From Verrucomicrobiota bacterium (GTDB taxonomy: Bacteria; Verrucomicrobiota; Verrucomicrobiia; Chthoniobacterales; Terrimicrobiaceae): 37,175 nt of DNA. The stretch is taken from contig JAGWWS010000024.1 in NCBI GenBank assembly GCA_018970255.1, forward strand, positions 1-37,175, read 5' to 3'. The notes beneath the pieces were generated by a model. It ran no database searches, was not told the DNA's origin, and saw only the letters and a list, made by a program, of their open reading frames with translations. Positions within the stretch are counted from its first letter, which is position 1, and every line of letters begins with the position of its first letter. Positions 9,168 through 17,365 of this stretch are shown here, in pieces. Both the position numbers and the translations under genes were made by a program.

Positions 9168-10105
9168 CGCCCCTCCTCCCCGCTCGTCACTTCAGCGAAA
9201 ACCTCTTCGAGAGTCACGGGCGGACGGCTGATCTCCCGCACCCGCCAGCGGTTCTCCATCGCATGATTGTAAAGCGCCTCGCGCGGATCATGGTCGGTCT
9301 CCGCCTGCACCTCGAAAACCGTCCAATCCCCGTCCGCCCGAAACTCCACACTCTTCACCCCTCCCAATTCCCTCAGCGTCGCAGCCGCCGCCCGCGCATC
9401 GGGAACCACGGCATCGAACAAAATCTTCCCCGCCCGCCCGAGCCGCTGGCGCAGGTTTTGCGGAGTGTCGAGCGCCTCGATCCGACCCTTGTTGATAATG
9501 ATCACCCGCGAGCAGAGCATCTCGACCTCGGTAAGGATATGCGTCGAAAGGAGGATCGTGTGGTGCCGGCGCAAATTGCGGATCAGGCTCCTCACCACCC
9601 GCACCTGGTTCGGATCCAGCCCGATGGTCGGTTCGTCCAAAATCAAAAGCCCCGGCTCGTGCACCATCGCATCCGCCAAGCCCACCCGCTGCCGGTAGCC
9701 CTTGGAAAGGTGCGCGATCATTTTCCGCCGCACTTCCACCAACCCGCAAAGCTCCACCACATCCCCGATCCTCTCCGCCAGCCTCCGCCGGGGCACACCT
9801 TTCAACGCCGCACGGTAGCGCAGGTATTCCTCCACCCGCATATCCGTGTAGAGCGGCACATTCTCGGGCATGTAGCCGATGTGCTCCCGCGCCCGCAGCG
9901 ATTGGGAAAAAACATCATAGCCCGCCACCTCGGCGCGCCCGCTCGTTGGCGGCAAAAACCCCGCGAGCATCCGCATCGTCGTGGTCTTGCCCGCCCCGTT
10001 CGGCCCCAGGAACCCAACGATCTCGCCCTTGCCCACCTCGAAGTCCACGGAATCCACCGCCGTGACACTCCCGAAGCGCCGCGTGAGCTTTTCAACTTTG
10101 ACCAT
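9164..10105 (-). CDS. ABC transporter ATP-binding protein (GldA-like), copy 1
   Basis: The 313-aa nucleotide-binding subunit has Walker A GPNGAGKTTT (~34-43), Q-loop region YMPENVPLY, signature LSKGYRQRVGLA (~133-144), Walker B LLILDEPTIGLDP (~154-166) and H-loop STHILTEVE (~190-198). The ~90-residue C-terminal extension is typical of the GldA/CcmA subfamily. It begins 48 bp after the NYN gene on the same strand and overlaps the permease by 4 bp. It would hydrolyse ATP in the cytoplasm to drive the linked permease. The paralogue at 13781 shares all motifs but is clearly diverged, for example SKGYRHRICFAQ in the signature region. Confidence 0.96.
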   Translation of the reverse strand: MVKVEKLTRRFGSVTAVDSVDFEVGKGEIVGFLGPNGAGKTTTMRMLAGFLPPTSGRAEVAGYDVFSQSLRAREHIGYMPENVPLYTDMRVEEYLRYRAALKGVPRRRLAERIGDVVELCGLVEVRRKMIAHLSKGYRQRVGLADAMVHEPGLLILDEPTIGLDPNQVRVVRSLIRNLRRHHTILLSTHILTEVEMLCSRVIIINKGRIEALDTPQNLRQRLGRAGKILFDAVVPDARAAAATLRELGGVKSVEFRADGDWTVFEVQAETDHDPREALYNHAMENRWRVREISRPPVTLEEVFAEVTSGEEGR

Positions 10106-10153
10106 CGCGGAAAAAATACCCGCCCGCCCCTCGCCGTGGAAGCAAAAGACCCC

Positions 10154-10588
10154 TCACCTTCCCCGCCGCGAAAACTTCTCCCTCAAATCCCGCCCCGCCG
10201 CATCGACCTCCTCGCGCAGCCGCGCCGCCCCGATGGTCAGGCACCCGAACGCCTCGACTGTCGTCCGCTCGAGCGAATCCTCCGTCGCCACCGTCACCTC
10301 GTGCGTCCTCGAATACTTCGCTGCAAGCCGCTCGATCACAGAGTCCGCGCTCTGCCCGCTCGCCGAATAAAACACCGCCACCCCGCCCTCGCCCCCTTCG
10401 CTGCTCGCCTTGGCGCCCTTCCCATCGAATACCACCGCCACCGTCCAATCCGAAAAATCCTGCACCCCCGTGAGCATCCTGACCAACTCCCCCCTCGCCG
10501 CCGCCGTGTTCCTCCCATGCCGCTCCGCAAGGTCGGCCCATTGGAAAACCATGCTGTGCCCGTCCACCAACAAAATCCGCCCCTTCAT
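10154..10588 (-). CDS. NYN-domain (YacP-like) putative ribonuclease
   Basis: The 144-aa protein has the layout of the YacP/NYN (PIN-like) nuclease fold: ILLVDGHSMVFQW with Asp9, VAVVFDGKG with Asp55, SGQSADSVIERL with Asp82, and TVATEDSLERTT with Asp104. These acidic residues fit a metal-dependent RNase active site. YacP-like proteins are usually ~170 aa, so this one is slightly short. The gene sits between the 691-aa exported protein (9 bp gap) and the ABC ATPase (48 bp gap) on the same strand. Neighbourhood gives no clear substrate; RNA processing or decay is the family expectation. Confidence 0.77.
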   Translation of the reverse strand: MKGRILLVDGHSMVFQWADLAERHGRNTAAARGELVRMLTGVQDFSDWTVAVVFDGKGAKASSEGGEGGVAVFYSASGQSADSVIERLAAKYSRTHEVTVATEDSLERTTVEAFGCLTIGAARLREEVDAAGRDLREKFSRRGR

Positions 10589-10597
10589 CGCGGAGGG

Positions 10598-12673
10598 CTA
10601 TTTCGCATCCGGCAGGACCTGCGCACTCACCCGCTCGATCCCGTCCCGCGCGAACCGGCTCGCTGGATATTTCTCCCGCGCTTTCAAATACCACGCAAGC
10701 GACGACCCCGACCGCCCGCGCTTCTCCATCTCGCCGGCCTTGTTGACCGCATAAACAAAATCCGAGGCCTGCGTGGTGAGGTCGGCGCGCAGTTGGTTCA
10801 GCTTGTTGTCCTCCGGGAATTCCTTGTAGGCGGCCTCCGCGCTTTCCCAAGCCCCCGCCGTATCGCCGCGGGATGCAATCTCCTGGGCCTTCATGATCGC
10901 CGCCTCGACTTTCGACATCCGCTCCAGCACACCCTTCAACTCCTCCTGTTTCTCGGGGAACATCGCCGCCGCTGCAATGAAGCGTTCCTTGTCATCGAAA
11001 ATCCCGCGGTAGTTTTTTTGCCCGAGCAAGGCGTCGAAATCATTGATCGCGCCTTGCTGCACATCGGCCTGTTGAAAAATTGCCGTTCCCATTTCCGAGA
11101 GTGCCGGGTTCCTGGGCCAAATCTCCGCCGCAGCCCGAAGTTCAGATTCCATCGCTGCCTTGTCGCCGGAGACTGCCGCATTCCTGGCCTTGGCGAGATG
11201 CATCGCACTCATCGTTTTTGCGGTTTCAATTTTTGCGAGCGGCTTGCTCGTATCGAAATCCTTCGCGATTCCCTGGATTTCATCCACCAACTTCTCGGCT
11301 CGCGTAAGGTCATTCACCTCGAGGGCGGCCAAAAGTTCATTGCTCTTCTGCGTGAACTCAAGCGCACGCCGCTTGTCCTCACGCGGCAACAAGCGCACGC
11401 TCGGCATGTATTCGCCGAGGGCAAAAGTCTCCTGCAACCGCTCAGTCGCGCTTTGCAATTCGCCCTGCTCGAGTAGGAATTTGTAGGCTTCGACGCCCTC
11501 GTTCACATCTCGAATCGCCTCGTTGGCGAGGCTGTCGATCTGGCTTAGGGAACTGACCAAACGGCTGATCGTCTGCGCCGCCACCGCCGCGCCGCCCGTG
11601 AGGCTTTCCACACCGAAATTTTCGAGCCCCATTTTAACCCCCCGTGCCGAGAACGAACTCCCCGCCGCAGCCGGTGAGACATTGTTGTAAACATTCACAT
11701 TCGTCCCGTTGCCGCCCGCACCGGCGCCCGCTCCCACATCCTGTGACGGCATGCCCTGCGCCGCAGAGACCCTCGGATCGAACTCCGCGTTGATCTTGGC
11801 CTGCCCGGCGTCTTTGTTGACTGGCAACGATTCCACCATCTTCTTGTAAACGTCGATCGAGTTGTCCCCGTCGGTGTAGATCGCGCGGTAGAAGCGGTTG
11901 GCGATGATCACGTGTTCGAACCGCCGCGTCGCGAAATACTGCATGATCAAAGCCTGCAGGTGCCCCTTCGTCGTCATCTCCAGCATCGCAATCCGAAGCT
12001 TGTTGTTCTCGATGGTCTGGCCCACATCCGCCAGTTGGCGGCGCGCCGTGGCGAGTTTCGCATCACGCTCGATTCTCATATTTTCCTCGCGAACCGCAGA
12101 GGCATTGCCATCGCCGCTGCCGAGCCCGAGCGTGTTGAAACGGGCCGCCATCTGGTTGTTCCATTCAGCAGTCTTGCGCTCCTTCTCGAGTGCCACATTT
12201 TCGCGCTTGATCCGCTCGATGGTCTGCAAACTCGTCCGCGCCGCGTGGATCGCATCGGACATCGTCCGACAGAGGTTCGCGTCGTCGCGGTAGGCCGAAG
12301 CCTTCTTCAACAATCCAAAAGCGGCATCGATATTCTGCTTGTTCGCGCTCCCGGGAGCGAGGAGCTCAAGGATACGATCAATCGTCTGCCGATATGCCAC
12401 ATCCTGCTCGCCCGTGGCAGGTGGCGCATTCAGGTATTTTTCGAACCTCGCCCGAAAAACGCGGTTGTTGTTGATGTTCCAAATTTTCCCGTCATACGAG
12501 ACAACCTCGCTGCCCGGGTCGAATGCCGGAAGATCCCGCCCGATAAAACCCTCGTTCATCTGTGGCGGTCGCGCCCCGCCCGTCGCAGCCTTCGAATCGC
12601 CAATCCCGCCCTGCGCGGACGCGGATAAAATCCCCGCCAACGGCGCCGCCAGCCAAAGTGCAACCCGCGTCAT
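10598..12673 (-). CDS. Exported helical-repeat protein of unknown function (691 aa)
   Basis: I do not recognise a named family. The N-terminus MTRVALWLAAPLAGILSASA looks like a signal peptide with cleavage near residue 20. Residues ~150-235 are charged and heptad-like (ERIKRENVALEKERKTAEW and following), which suggests a coiled coil. A Gly/Asn-rich linker (GAGAGAGGNGTNVNVYNN, ~315-332) separates it from a second half of amphipathic helices (~400-690) with TPR-like phrases such as AKARNAAVSGDKAAMESELR and AWYLKAREKYPASRFA. It probably acts in the envelope as a scaffold. It overlaps the upstream 129-aa membrane protein gene by 4 bp (ATGA), so the two are likely translated together. The position directly upstream of the exporter genes suggests, without proving, a shared role. 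Confidence 0.8.
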   Translation of the reverse strand: MTRVALWLAAPLAGILSASAQGGIGDSKAATGGARPPQMNEGFIGRDLPAFDPGSEVVSYDGKIWNINNNRVFRARFEKYLNAPPATGEQDVAYRQTIDRILELLAPGSANKQNIDAAFGLLKKASAYRDDANLCRTMSDAIHAARTSLQTIERIKRENVALEKERKTAEWNNQMAARFNTLGLGSGDGNASAVREENMRIERDAKLATARRQLADVGQTIENNKLRIAMLEMTTKGHLQALIMQYFATRRFEHVIIANRFYRAIYTDGDNSIDVYKKMVESLPVNKDAGQAKINAEFDPRVSAAQGMPSQDVGAGAGAGGNGTNVNVYNNVSPAAAGSSFSARGVKMGLENFGVESLTGGAAVAAQTISRLVSSLSQIDSLANEAIRDVNEGVEAYKFLLEQGELQSATERLQETFALGEYMPSVRLLPREDKRRALEFTQKSNELLAALEVNDLTRAEKLVDEIQGIAKDFDTSKPLAKIETAKTMSAMHLAKARNAAVSGDKAAMESELRAAAEIWPRNPALSEMGTAIFQQADVQQGAINDFDALLGQKNYRGIFDDKERFIAAAAMFPEKQEELKGVLERMSKVEAAIMKAQEIASRGDTAGAWESAEAAYKEFPEDNKLNQLRADLTTQASDFVYAVNKAGEMEKRGRSGSSLAWYLKAREKYPASRFARDGIERVSAQVLPDAK

Positions 12674-13059
12674 GCCTTGTCGACCCCCCGGGTGCGGAGG
12701 ATTCCCTTTTCATCCACTTCGACCACCAAAACCAGCTTCTGCTCCTTCTGTATGTTCATTCCGTTGAAATCCGCCGTCACCAGCACCGGAAGAATCCCCC
12801 CATCGGTCGCCACGGCAATCAACCGGCCGCCATCCGGCGACCATGCGAGCGATTCCTCAACCGTGCCCGTGATTTTGTAGGTGTTTCCGCGCAGCGTGTT
12901 CGAATCCCCCAAATAATCCGCCACCACCAGCTCGGGCAGGGTGCGGTGCGGGTCGGCATTGCCTGCCGAGAACCACCACGCCAAAACCAGCCCAAGAAAC
13001 ACAAGCGCGAGCGCAACAACCATCCCGGGTGCGAACGATGACTTTTTCCTGCGTGCCAC
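12670..13059 (-). CDS. Small single-pass membrane protein of unknown function (129 aa)
   Basis: MARRKKSSFAPGMVVALALV places a basic stretch before one membrane helix (~12-30), giving an N-in topology. The ~95-residue remainder is beta-rich and outside the membrane; KITGTVEESLAW and ADFNGMNIQKEQKLVLVVEV look like an OB-fold or small beta-barrel. No catalytic motif is visible. The gene lies 9 bp after the glycosylase gene and overlaps the 691-aa exported protein gene by 4 bp, so it is coupled to the latter. It may anchor or assist that protein. Confidence 0.75.
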   Translation of the reverse strand: MARRKKSSFAPGMVVALALVFLGLVLAWWFSAGNADPHRTLPELVVADYLGDSNTLRGNTYKITGTVEESLAWSPDGGRLIAVATDGGILPVLVTADFNGMNIQKEQKLVLVVEVDEKGILRTRGVDKA

Positions 13060-13068
13060 GGCTTACCC

Positions 13069-13701
13069 CTAACTTCCACCCGCACGCCCCGCAAGATTGC
13101 GTTGGCGCCCGCCCGCCCCGCCGCTCACACAGGGATTCCCCGCCGCAAAAAACCTCCACGGCAAATCCACGGACTTCGTGATCCCCACCCGCGGACCGCT
13201 CACAACTTCAAAATCCCCCACCCCATGCCGGAGTAAAAACCCGCTCCCCTGCGAAAACGCATCGCACCCGTGCACCTCTCCGTCCATACCCAGCGCCCGC
13301 GTGAGTTTCCCCGGTCCCGAGCAAAGCGCCTCCAAATCCGCCTTGCCGGTCCGCCGCTTCATTTCCCCGATTCCACGCGTCGGCTGCAGCGCCCTCACCA
13401 GCACGAACCCATCCTCCCCGCCGCCCTTCACCAGAAAATTCAGCAGCCAGTGCACCCCGTAGTTCAAATACACATACGCGCTCCCCGCCGGCAGTTCCCC
13501 GGCGAATTTCCGCGACGACGGCCGCGCGAAGGTGTGGCACGCCTCGTCGCCCTCCACCGAATACGCCTCGGTCTCCACCACCAACCCGCCGCAACCGTTC
13601 CACACCAGCTCGCACCCGAGCAGCCCCCGCGCACACTCCACGGGCGTCCCCGAGAAAAAATCCCGCGCCGCCGCACCCTCCCGCAAATTTTTTTTGAACA
13701 T
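13069..13701 (-). CDS. mpg: 3-methyladenine DNA glycosylase (AAG/MPG family)
   Basis: The 210-aa protein fits bacterial AAG proteins (about 190-210 aa), which excise alkylated purines in base-excision repair. Family motifs in order are ARGLLGCELVW, VVETEAYSVEGDEACHTFAR (containing the catalytic Glu of VETEAY), GSAYVYLNYGVHWLLNF, VLVRALQPTRGI, LCSGPGKLTRALG, PRVGITKS and PWRFFAAGNPCVS. The start at 13701 (MFKKNLREG) is chosen because the first conserved block follows at once; the longer open frame to 13989 runs over the divergent ABC gene. It heads a closely packed minus-strand gene series, 9 bp before the next gene, although its function is unrelated to export. Confidence 0.93.
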   Translation of the reverse strand: MFKKNLREGAAARDFFSGTPVECARGLLGCELVWNGCGGLVVETEAYSVEGDEACHTFARPSSRKFAGELPAGSAYVYLNYGVHWLLNFLVKGGGEDGFVLVRALQPTRGIGEMKRRTGKADLEALCSGPGKLTRALGMDGEVHGCDAFSQGSGFLLRHGVGDFEVVSGPRVGITKSVDLPWRFFAAGNPCVSGGAGGRQRNLAGRAGGS

Positions 13702-13780
13702 TTTCAAAGCTTGGATATCTAACCCCGCCGCCACAGTTTTTTCGAGAAAGGATGGCTCCGTCTCAACCCGAAAAAATCCC
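13702..13780. promoter_or_regulatory. Divergent intergenic region between mpg series and second ABC cluster
   Basis: These 79 bp separate two start codons that point away from each other, so promoters for both transcripts should lie here or in the neighbouring coding sequence. On the minus strand TTAGATAT (about 13725-13718) is a plausible -10 element about 16 bases before the mpg start. No convincing -35 or operator can be fixed by eye, and no clear Shine-Dalgarno precedes either start. Confidence 0.4.
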
Positions 13781-14740
13781 ATGATCCAAGCACGCAACCT
13801 GACAAAACACTTCGGTCCCAAGGTCGCGGTCGACGGCATTTCGTTTACGCTGGAAAAGGGCGAGGTCCTCGGTTTCCTCGGCCCCAACGGCGCGGGCAAG
13901 TCCACCACCATGCGAATGGTGACAGGCTTCATCCCGCCCACTTCCGGCGAAATCTCCGTCGGCGGCCACGACATCGCCCGCGAACCCATCGCAGCCCGCC
14001 GCCTCCTCGGCTACCTGCCCGAGAACGCCCCGTCCTACAGCGACATGACGGTCACCGGCTTCCTCGGCTTCGCCGCAGAAATGCGCGGCCTCTCGGGCGA
14101 TTCGAAAAAACGCGCCATCCACCGCGTGGCGGAGATGTGTTTCCTCGGCCCCGTCCTCCAGCAGGGCATCGACACGCTCTCGAAAGGCTACCGCCACCGC
14201 ATCTGTTTCGCACAGTCGATCATCCACGACCCCGAAATCCTCATCCTCGACGAACCCACCGACGGCCTCGACCCGAACCAAAAGCACGAAGTCCGCTCGC
14301 TCATCCGGGACATGGGAAAAAACAAAGCCATCATCTTCTCGACCCACATCCTCGAGGAAGTCGAAGCCGCCTGCTCGCGCGCCATCATCATCGACCGCGG
14401 CCGCATCGTGGCCAACGGCACCCCGGCCGAACTCAAGGCCCGCTCGCCCGAGTCCGGCGCCCTCACCATCCACCTCGGCGGCTCGCCGGGCGAAGGCGCC
14501 GGGAAAAAACTCCGCGCCCTCGCCGGCGTGGAGCGCATCGCGACCCTTGGTGAAAACCCCCTCCGCGTGCGCCTCTACCCCGCGAAAAACACACCCTCCG
14601 CGGACCTCGCCCGCGCCGTCCTGCAAGCCGCCTCCGCCCACGCCTGGCAAATCGAGGACCTCCGCATCGAGGAGGGCCGCCTCGACGATGTCTTCCGCTC
14701 CATCACCCTCCCCGACACAACCAAGGAATCCCGGAAATGA
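13781..14740 (+). CDS. ABC transporter ATP-binding protein (GldA-like), copy 2
   Basis: The 319-aa ATPase has Walker A GPNGAGKSTT (~33-42), signature LSKGYRHRICFAQ (~134-146), Walker B ILILDEPTDGLDP (~153-165) and H-loop STHILEEVE (~188-196), with a C-terminal domain of ~100 residues as in GldA. The start MIQARNLTKHFGPK at 13781 gives the normal family N-terminus; the open frame extends further upstream, but that part overlaps mpg. It overlaps the permease by 4 bp (ATGA). It is the first gene of a four-gene set that repeats the order of the minus-strand set, so it is a paralogue of 9164-10105. Confidence 0.96.
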   Translation: MIQARNLTKHFGPKVAVDGISFTLEKGEVLGFLGPNGAGKSTTMRMVTGFIPPTSGEISVGGHDIAREPIAARRLLGYLPENAPSYSDMTVTGFLGFAAEMRGLSGDSKKRAIHRVAEMCFLGPVLQQGIDTLSKGYRHRICFAQSIIHDPEILILDEPTDGLDPNQKHEVRSLIRDMGKNKAIIFSTHILEEVEAACSRAIIIDRGRIVANGTPAELKARSPESGALTIHLGGSPGEGAGKKLRALAGVERIATLGENPLRVRLYPAKNTPSADLARAVLQAASAHAWQIEDLRIEEGRLDDVFRSITLPDTTKESRK

Positions 14741-15468
14741 ACCCGATCCTCGTCATCGCCAAGCGCGAACTCGGCGGCTACTTCGCCTCGCCGGTCGCCT
14801 ATGTTTTCCTCGTGATCTACCTCCTCCTCGCCGGCTTCTTCACCTTCATGGTCGGCGGTTTTTTCGAGCGGGGCGCCGCCACACTGGATTCGTTCTTCGT
14901 CTGGCAGCCCTGGCTCTACCTGTTCCTCGTGCCGGCCGTCGGCATGCGCGTCTGGAGCGAGGAGCGCCGCATGGGAACGCTGGAACTCCTCTTCACCATG
15001 CCCGTCTCCCCGTGGCAGGCGATCATCGGGAAATTCCTCGCAGCATGGGCAGTCCTCGCCCTGGCCTTGCTCCTCACCTTCCCGCTGGTTTTCACGGTGA
15101 ACTACCTCGGCCGCCCGGACAATGGTGTCATCCTCGCCGGCTACCTTGGCAGCCTGCTCATGGCGGGGGCATACCTCGCCATTGCGTGCATGACCTCGGC
15201 CGCCACGCGCAACCAGGTCGTGAGCTTCATCCTCTCGGTCGTCGTTTGCCTTTTCCTCATCCTCTGCGGCTGGCCGCCCGTGACGAACCTCCTCGTCCAA
15301 TGGGCGAACCCCGCCGTGGTCGATGCCGTCGCGTCCTTCAGCGTCATGGCCCATTTCAATTCCATATCCAAGGGCGTGCTCGACTCGCGCGACCTCCTCT
15401 ATTTCGCGAGCGCGATCGTGTTCTGCCTCTTCGCCACCAGCGTCGTCCTCCGCACCCACCGCGGCTGA
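14737..15468 (+). CDS. ABC-2 type permease (GldF-like), copy 2
   Basis: The 243-aa protein has about six membrane helices. It begins MNPILVIAKRELGGYFASPV, a very typical GldF/ABC-2 N-terminus, and has the coupling motif WSEERRMGTLELLFTMPVSP (~73-92). The same position in copy 1 reads FAEEARSGTIEMLMTAPVRD, which shows the paralogy. It is coupled to the ATPase by a 4-bp overlap and followed after 13 bp by the GldG-like gene. It would form the exporter channel with an unknown substrate. Confidence 0.93.
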   Translation: MNPILVIAKRELGGYFASPVAYVFLVIYLLLAGFFTFMVGGFFERGAATLDSFFVWQPWLYLFLVPAVGMRVWSEERRMGTLELLFTMPVSPWQAIIGKFLAAWAVLALALLLTFPLVFTVNYLGRPDNGVILAGYLGSLLMAGAYLAIACMTSAATRNQVVSFILSVVVCLFLILCGWPPVTNLLVQWANPAVVDAVASFSVMAHFNSISKGVLDSRDLLYFASAIVFCLFATSVVLRTHRG

Positions 15469-15481
15469 GATTTCCCGCCGT

Positions 15482-17359
15482 ATGAAGAAACCACTCCACA
15501 CCATCCTCTATTCGGGCATCGGCATCGCCGCCGTGCTCGCACTCGTTGTCGCACTGAATTTCCTCGCCGGGATCTTCAAGCAACGCATCGACCTCACCGG
15601 GGAAAAAGCCTTCACGCTCTCGCAAGGCACCCGCGAGATCCTCGGCAAACTCGACACACCCGTCAAAATCCGCCTCTACGCGAGCCTCGCCAACCCAGAC
15701 ATGCCGGTCATCCTGAAAAACTATGCGCGGCAGGTCGAAGACCTCCTCTCCGAATACCAGCAAGCCTCGAAAGGCCTCGTCACCATCCAAAAACTCGACC
15801 CCGAACCCGATTCCGAAGCCGAGGACTCCGCGCGCCTGGACGGCATCGACGGCGAGCAACTCCCGAATGGCGACCGAATCTTCCTCGGCCTCAGCGTCGC
15901 CATGCTGGACCAGAAGCAATCCATCCCCTTCCTCGCGCCGAACCGCGAGCGCCTCCTCGAATACGAAATCACCCGCGCCATCTCCCGCGTCGCCACCCCG
16001 AAAAAACCCGTCGTCGGCATCATGACCCCGCTCCCCGTCTCCGGCATGGGCAGCCCGATGATGATGGCCCCGCAATCCTCCCGCCCGTGGATCATCTACA
16101 ACGAACTCAAGGGCGACTACGATGTCCGCAACATCCCGATGGCCTCCACGGAAATCCCGCAGGACCTCGCCGTGCTCGTCGTCATCCACCCGCAAAACAT
16201 CTCCGAGCAAGCCCAGTTCGCCATCGACCAATTCCTTCTCAAGGGCGGAAAAATGGTCGCATTCCTCGACCCCGCCAGCCCGCTGCAATCCCCGAACCCC
16301 ATGATGACCCCGGGCACCATGCCGGGCTCCACGCTCGACAAGCTCCTCCCCGCCTGGGGCCTCAATTTCGACACAAGCAAAGTCGTTGCCGACATGACAT
16401 ACCTCGCCGAGACGCGCGAAGGCCGCCAACCCACCTACCTCGTTCTTTCGGAAAACGCGCTCTCCCCCGAGGATGTCGTCACCGCCGATGCCGGCAACAT
16501 GGTCCTCATCCTCGGCGGCGCCTTCACCGGCCAGCCCGCAGAGGGCCTTAAGAAAACCGTCCTCGCGAAATCCTCGAAGGAATCCGAACTCATCGATCCC
16601 ATGATGGCGCAGATGGGCGGCGAAGCGATCGTCCGCAGTTTCAAGCCCTCGGGCATCGAATACGACCTCGCCATCCGCCTCACCGGAAAATTCAAAACCG
16701 CGTTCCCGAATGGCAAGCCCGAGCCCGCCACCGCCCAGCCCCAGCCATCCCCCACCCCGGCGGAAAACAAGGACGCCACCGCACTCAAGGAAGCCACCGC
16801 CGAGGCAAGCGTGATTCTTTTCGGCGACAGCGATTTCATGCAGGACGCCATCGCCGTGCAGGAATTCCCCGGCCCCTTCGGCCAGCGCCTCGTCATGCCC
16901 GCCAACGGCAACCTCGGCGTCGTCCAGGCCGCCATCGAAAACCTCACCGGCGATACCAGCCTCATCTCCATCCGCAGCCGCGCCAGCCGCGACCGCCCGT
17001 TCACCGTCGTGCGCGAACTCCAGGCAAAAGCCGAATCCAAATTCCGCGACAAAATCGCCCAACTCGAACAAGGCCTCGCCGAAACCGAGCGGCGCCTCAA
17101 CGAACTCCAGTCCCGCAAGGAAGGCGCCTCGCAACAATTCATCCTCTCGCCCGAACAACAAAAGGAACTCGAAAACTTCCGCAAAAAGGAAGCCGAGGCC
17201 CGCAAGGAACTCAAACTCGTCCGCCGGAACCTCCGCACCGAAATCGACGCGCTTGAGACGCGGCTGAAGTGGCTCAACATCGCCGCCGTCCCCGCCATCG
17301 TCGCCCTCTTCGGCACCGGCCTCGCCCTCCACCGCAAAAAACGCTCCGCCGCGAAATAA
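15482..17359 (+). CDS. GldG-like ABC auxiliary protein (PF09822 type), copy 2
   Basis: The 625-aa protein has an N-terminal membrane helix (ILYSGIGIAAVLALVVALNF, ~8-27), then the family phrase LTGEKAFTLSQGTREILGKL (~38-57), a long extracytoplasmic domain including LLKGGKMVAFLDPASPLQS, and a C-terminal helix before KKRSAAK. It is 135 residues longer than copy 1. The extra length includes a Pro-rich stretch near ~415-430 and a charged, heptad-like coiled coil at ~510-595 just before the last helix. The start at 15482 (MKKPLH) is chosen because an upstream extension would overlap the permease gene. Position and topology indicate a third subunit of exporter 2. Confidence 0.88.
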   Translation: MKKPLHTILYSGIGIAAVLALVVALNFLAGIFKQRIDLTGEKAFTLSQGTREILGKLDTPVKIRLYASLANPDMPVILKNYARQVEDLLSEYQQASKGLVTIQKLDPEPDSEAEDSARLDGIDGEQLPNGDRIFLGLSVAMLDQKQSIPFLAPNRERLLEYEITRAISRVATPKKPVVGIMTPLPVSGMGSPMMMAPQSSRPWIIYNELKGDYDVRNIPMASTEIPQDLAVLVVIHPQNISEQAQFAIDQFLLKGGKMVAFLDPASPLQSPNPMMTPGTMPGSTLDKLLPAWGLNFDTSKVVADMTYLAETREGRQPTYLVLSENALSPEDVVTADAGNMVLILGGAFTGQPAEGLKKTVLAKSSKESELIDPMMAQMGGEAIVRSFKPSGIEYDLAIRLTGKFKTAFPNGKPEPATAQPQPSPTPAENKDATALKEATAEASVILFGDSDFMQDAIAVQEFPGPFGQRLVMPANGNLGVVQAAIENLTGDTSLISIRSRASRDRPFTVVRELQAKAESKFRDKIAQLEQGLAETERRLNELQSRKEGASQQFILSPEQQKELENFRKKEAEARKELKLVRRNLRTEIDALETRLKWLNIAAVPAIVALFGTGLALHRKKRSAAK

Positions 17360-17365
17360 CACCCA

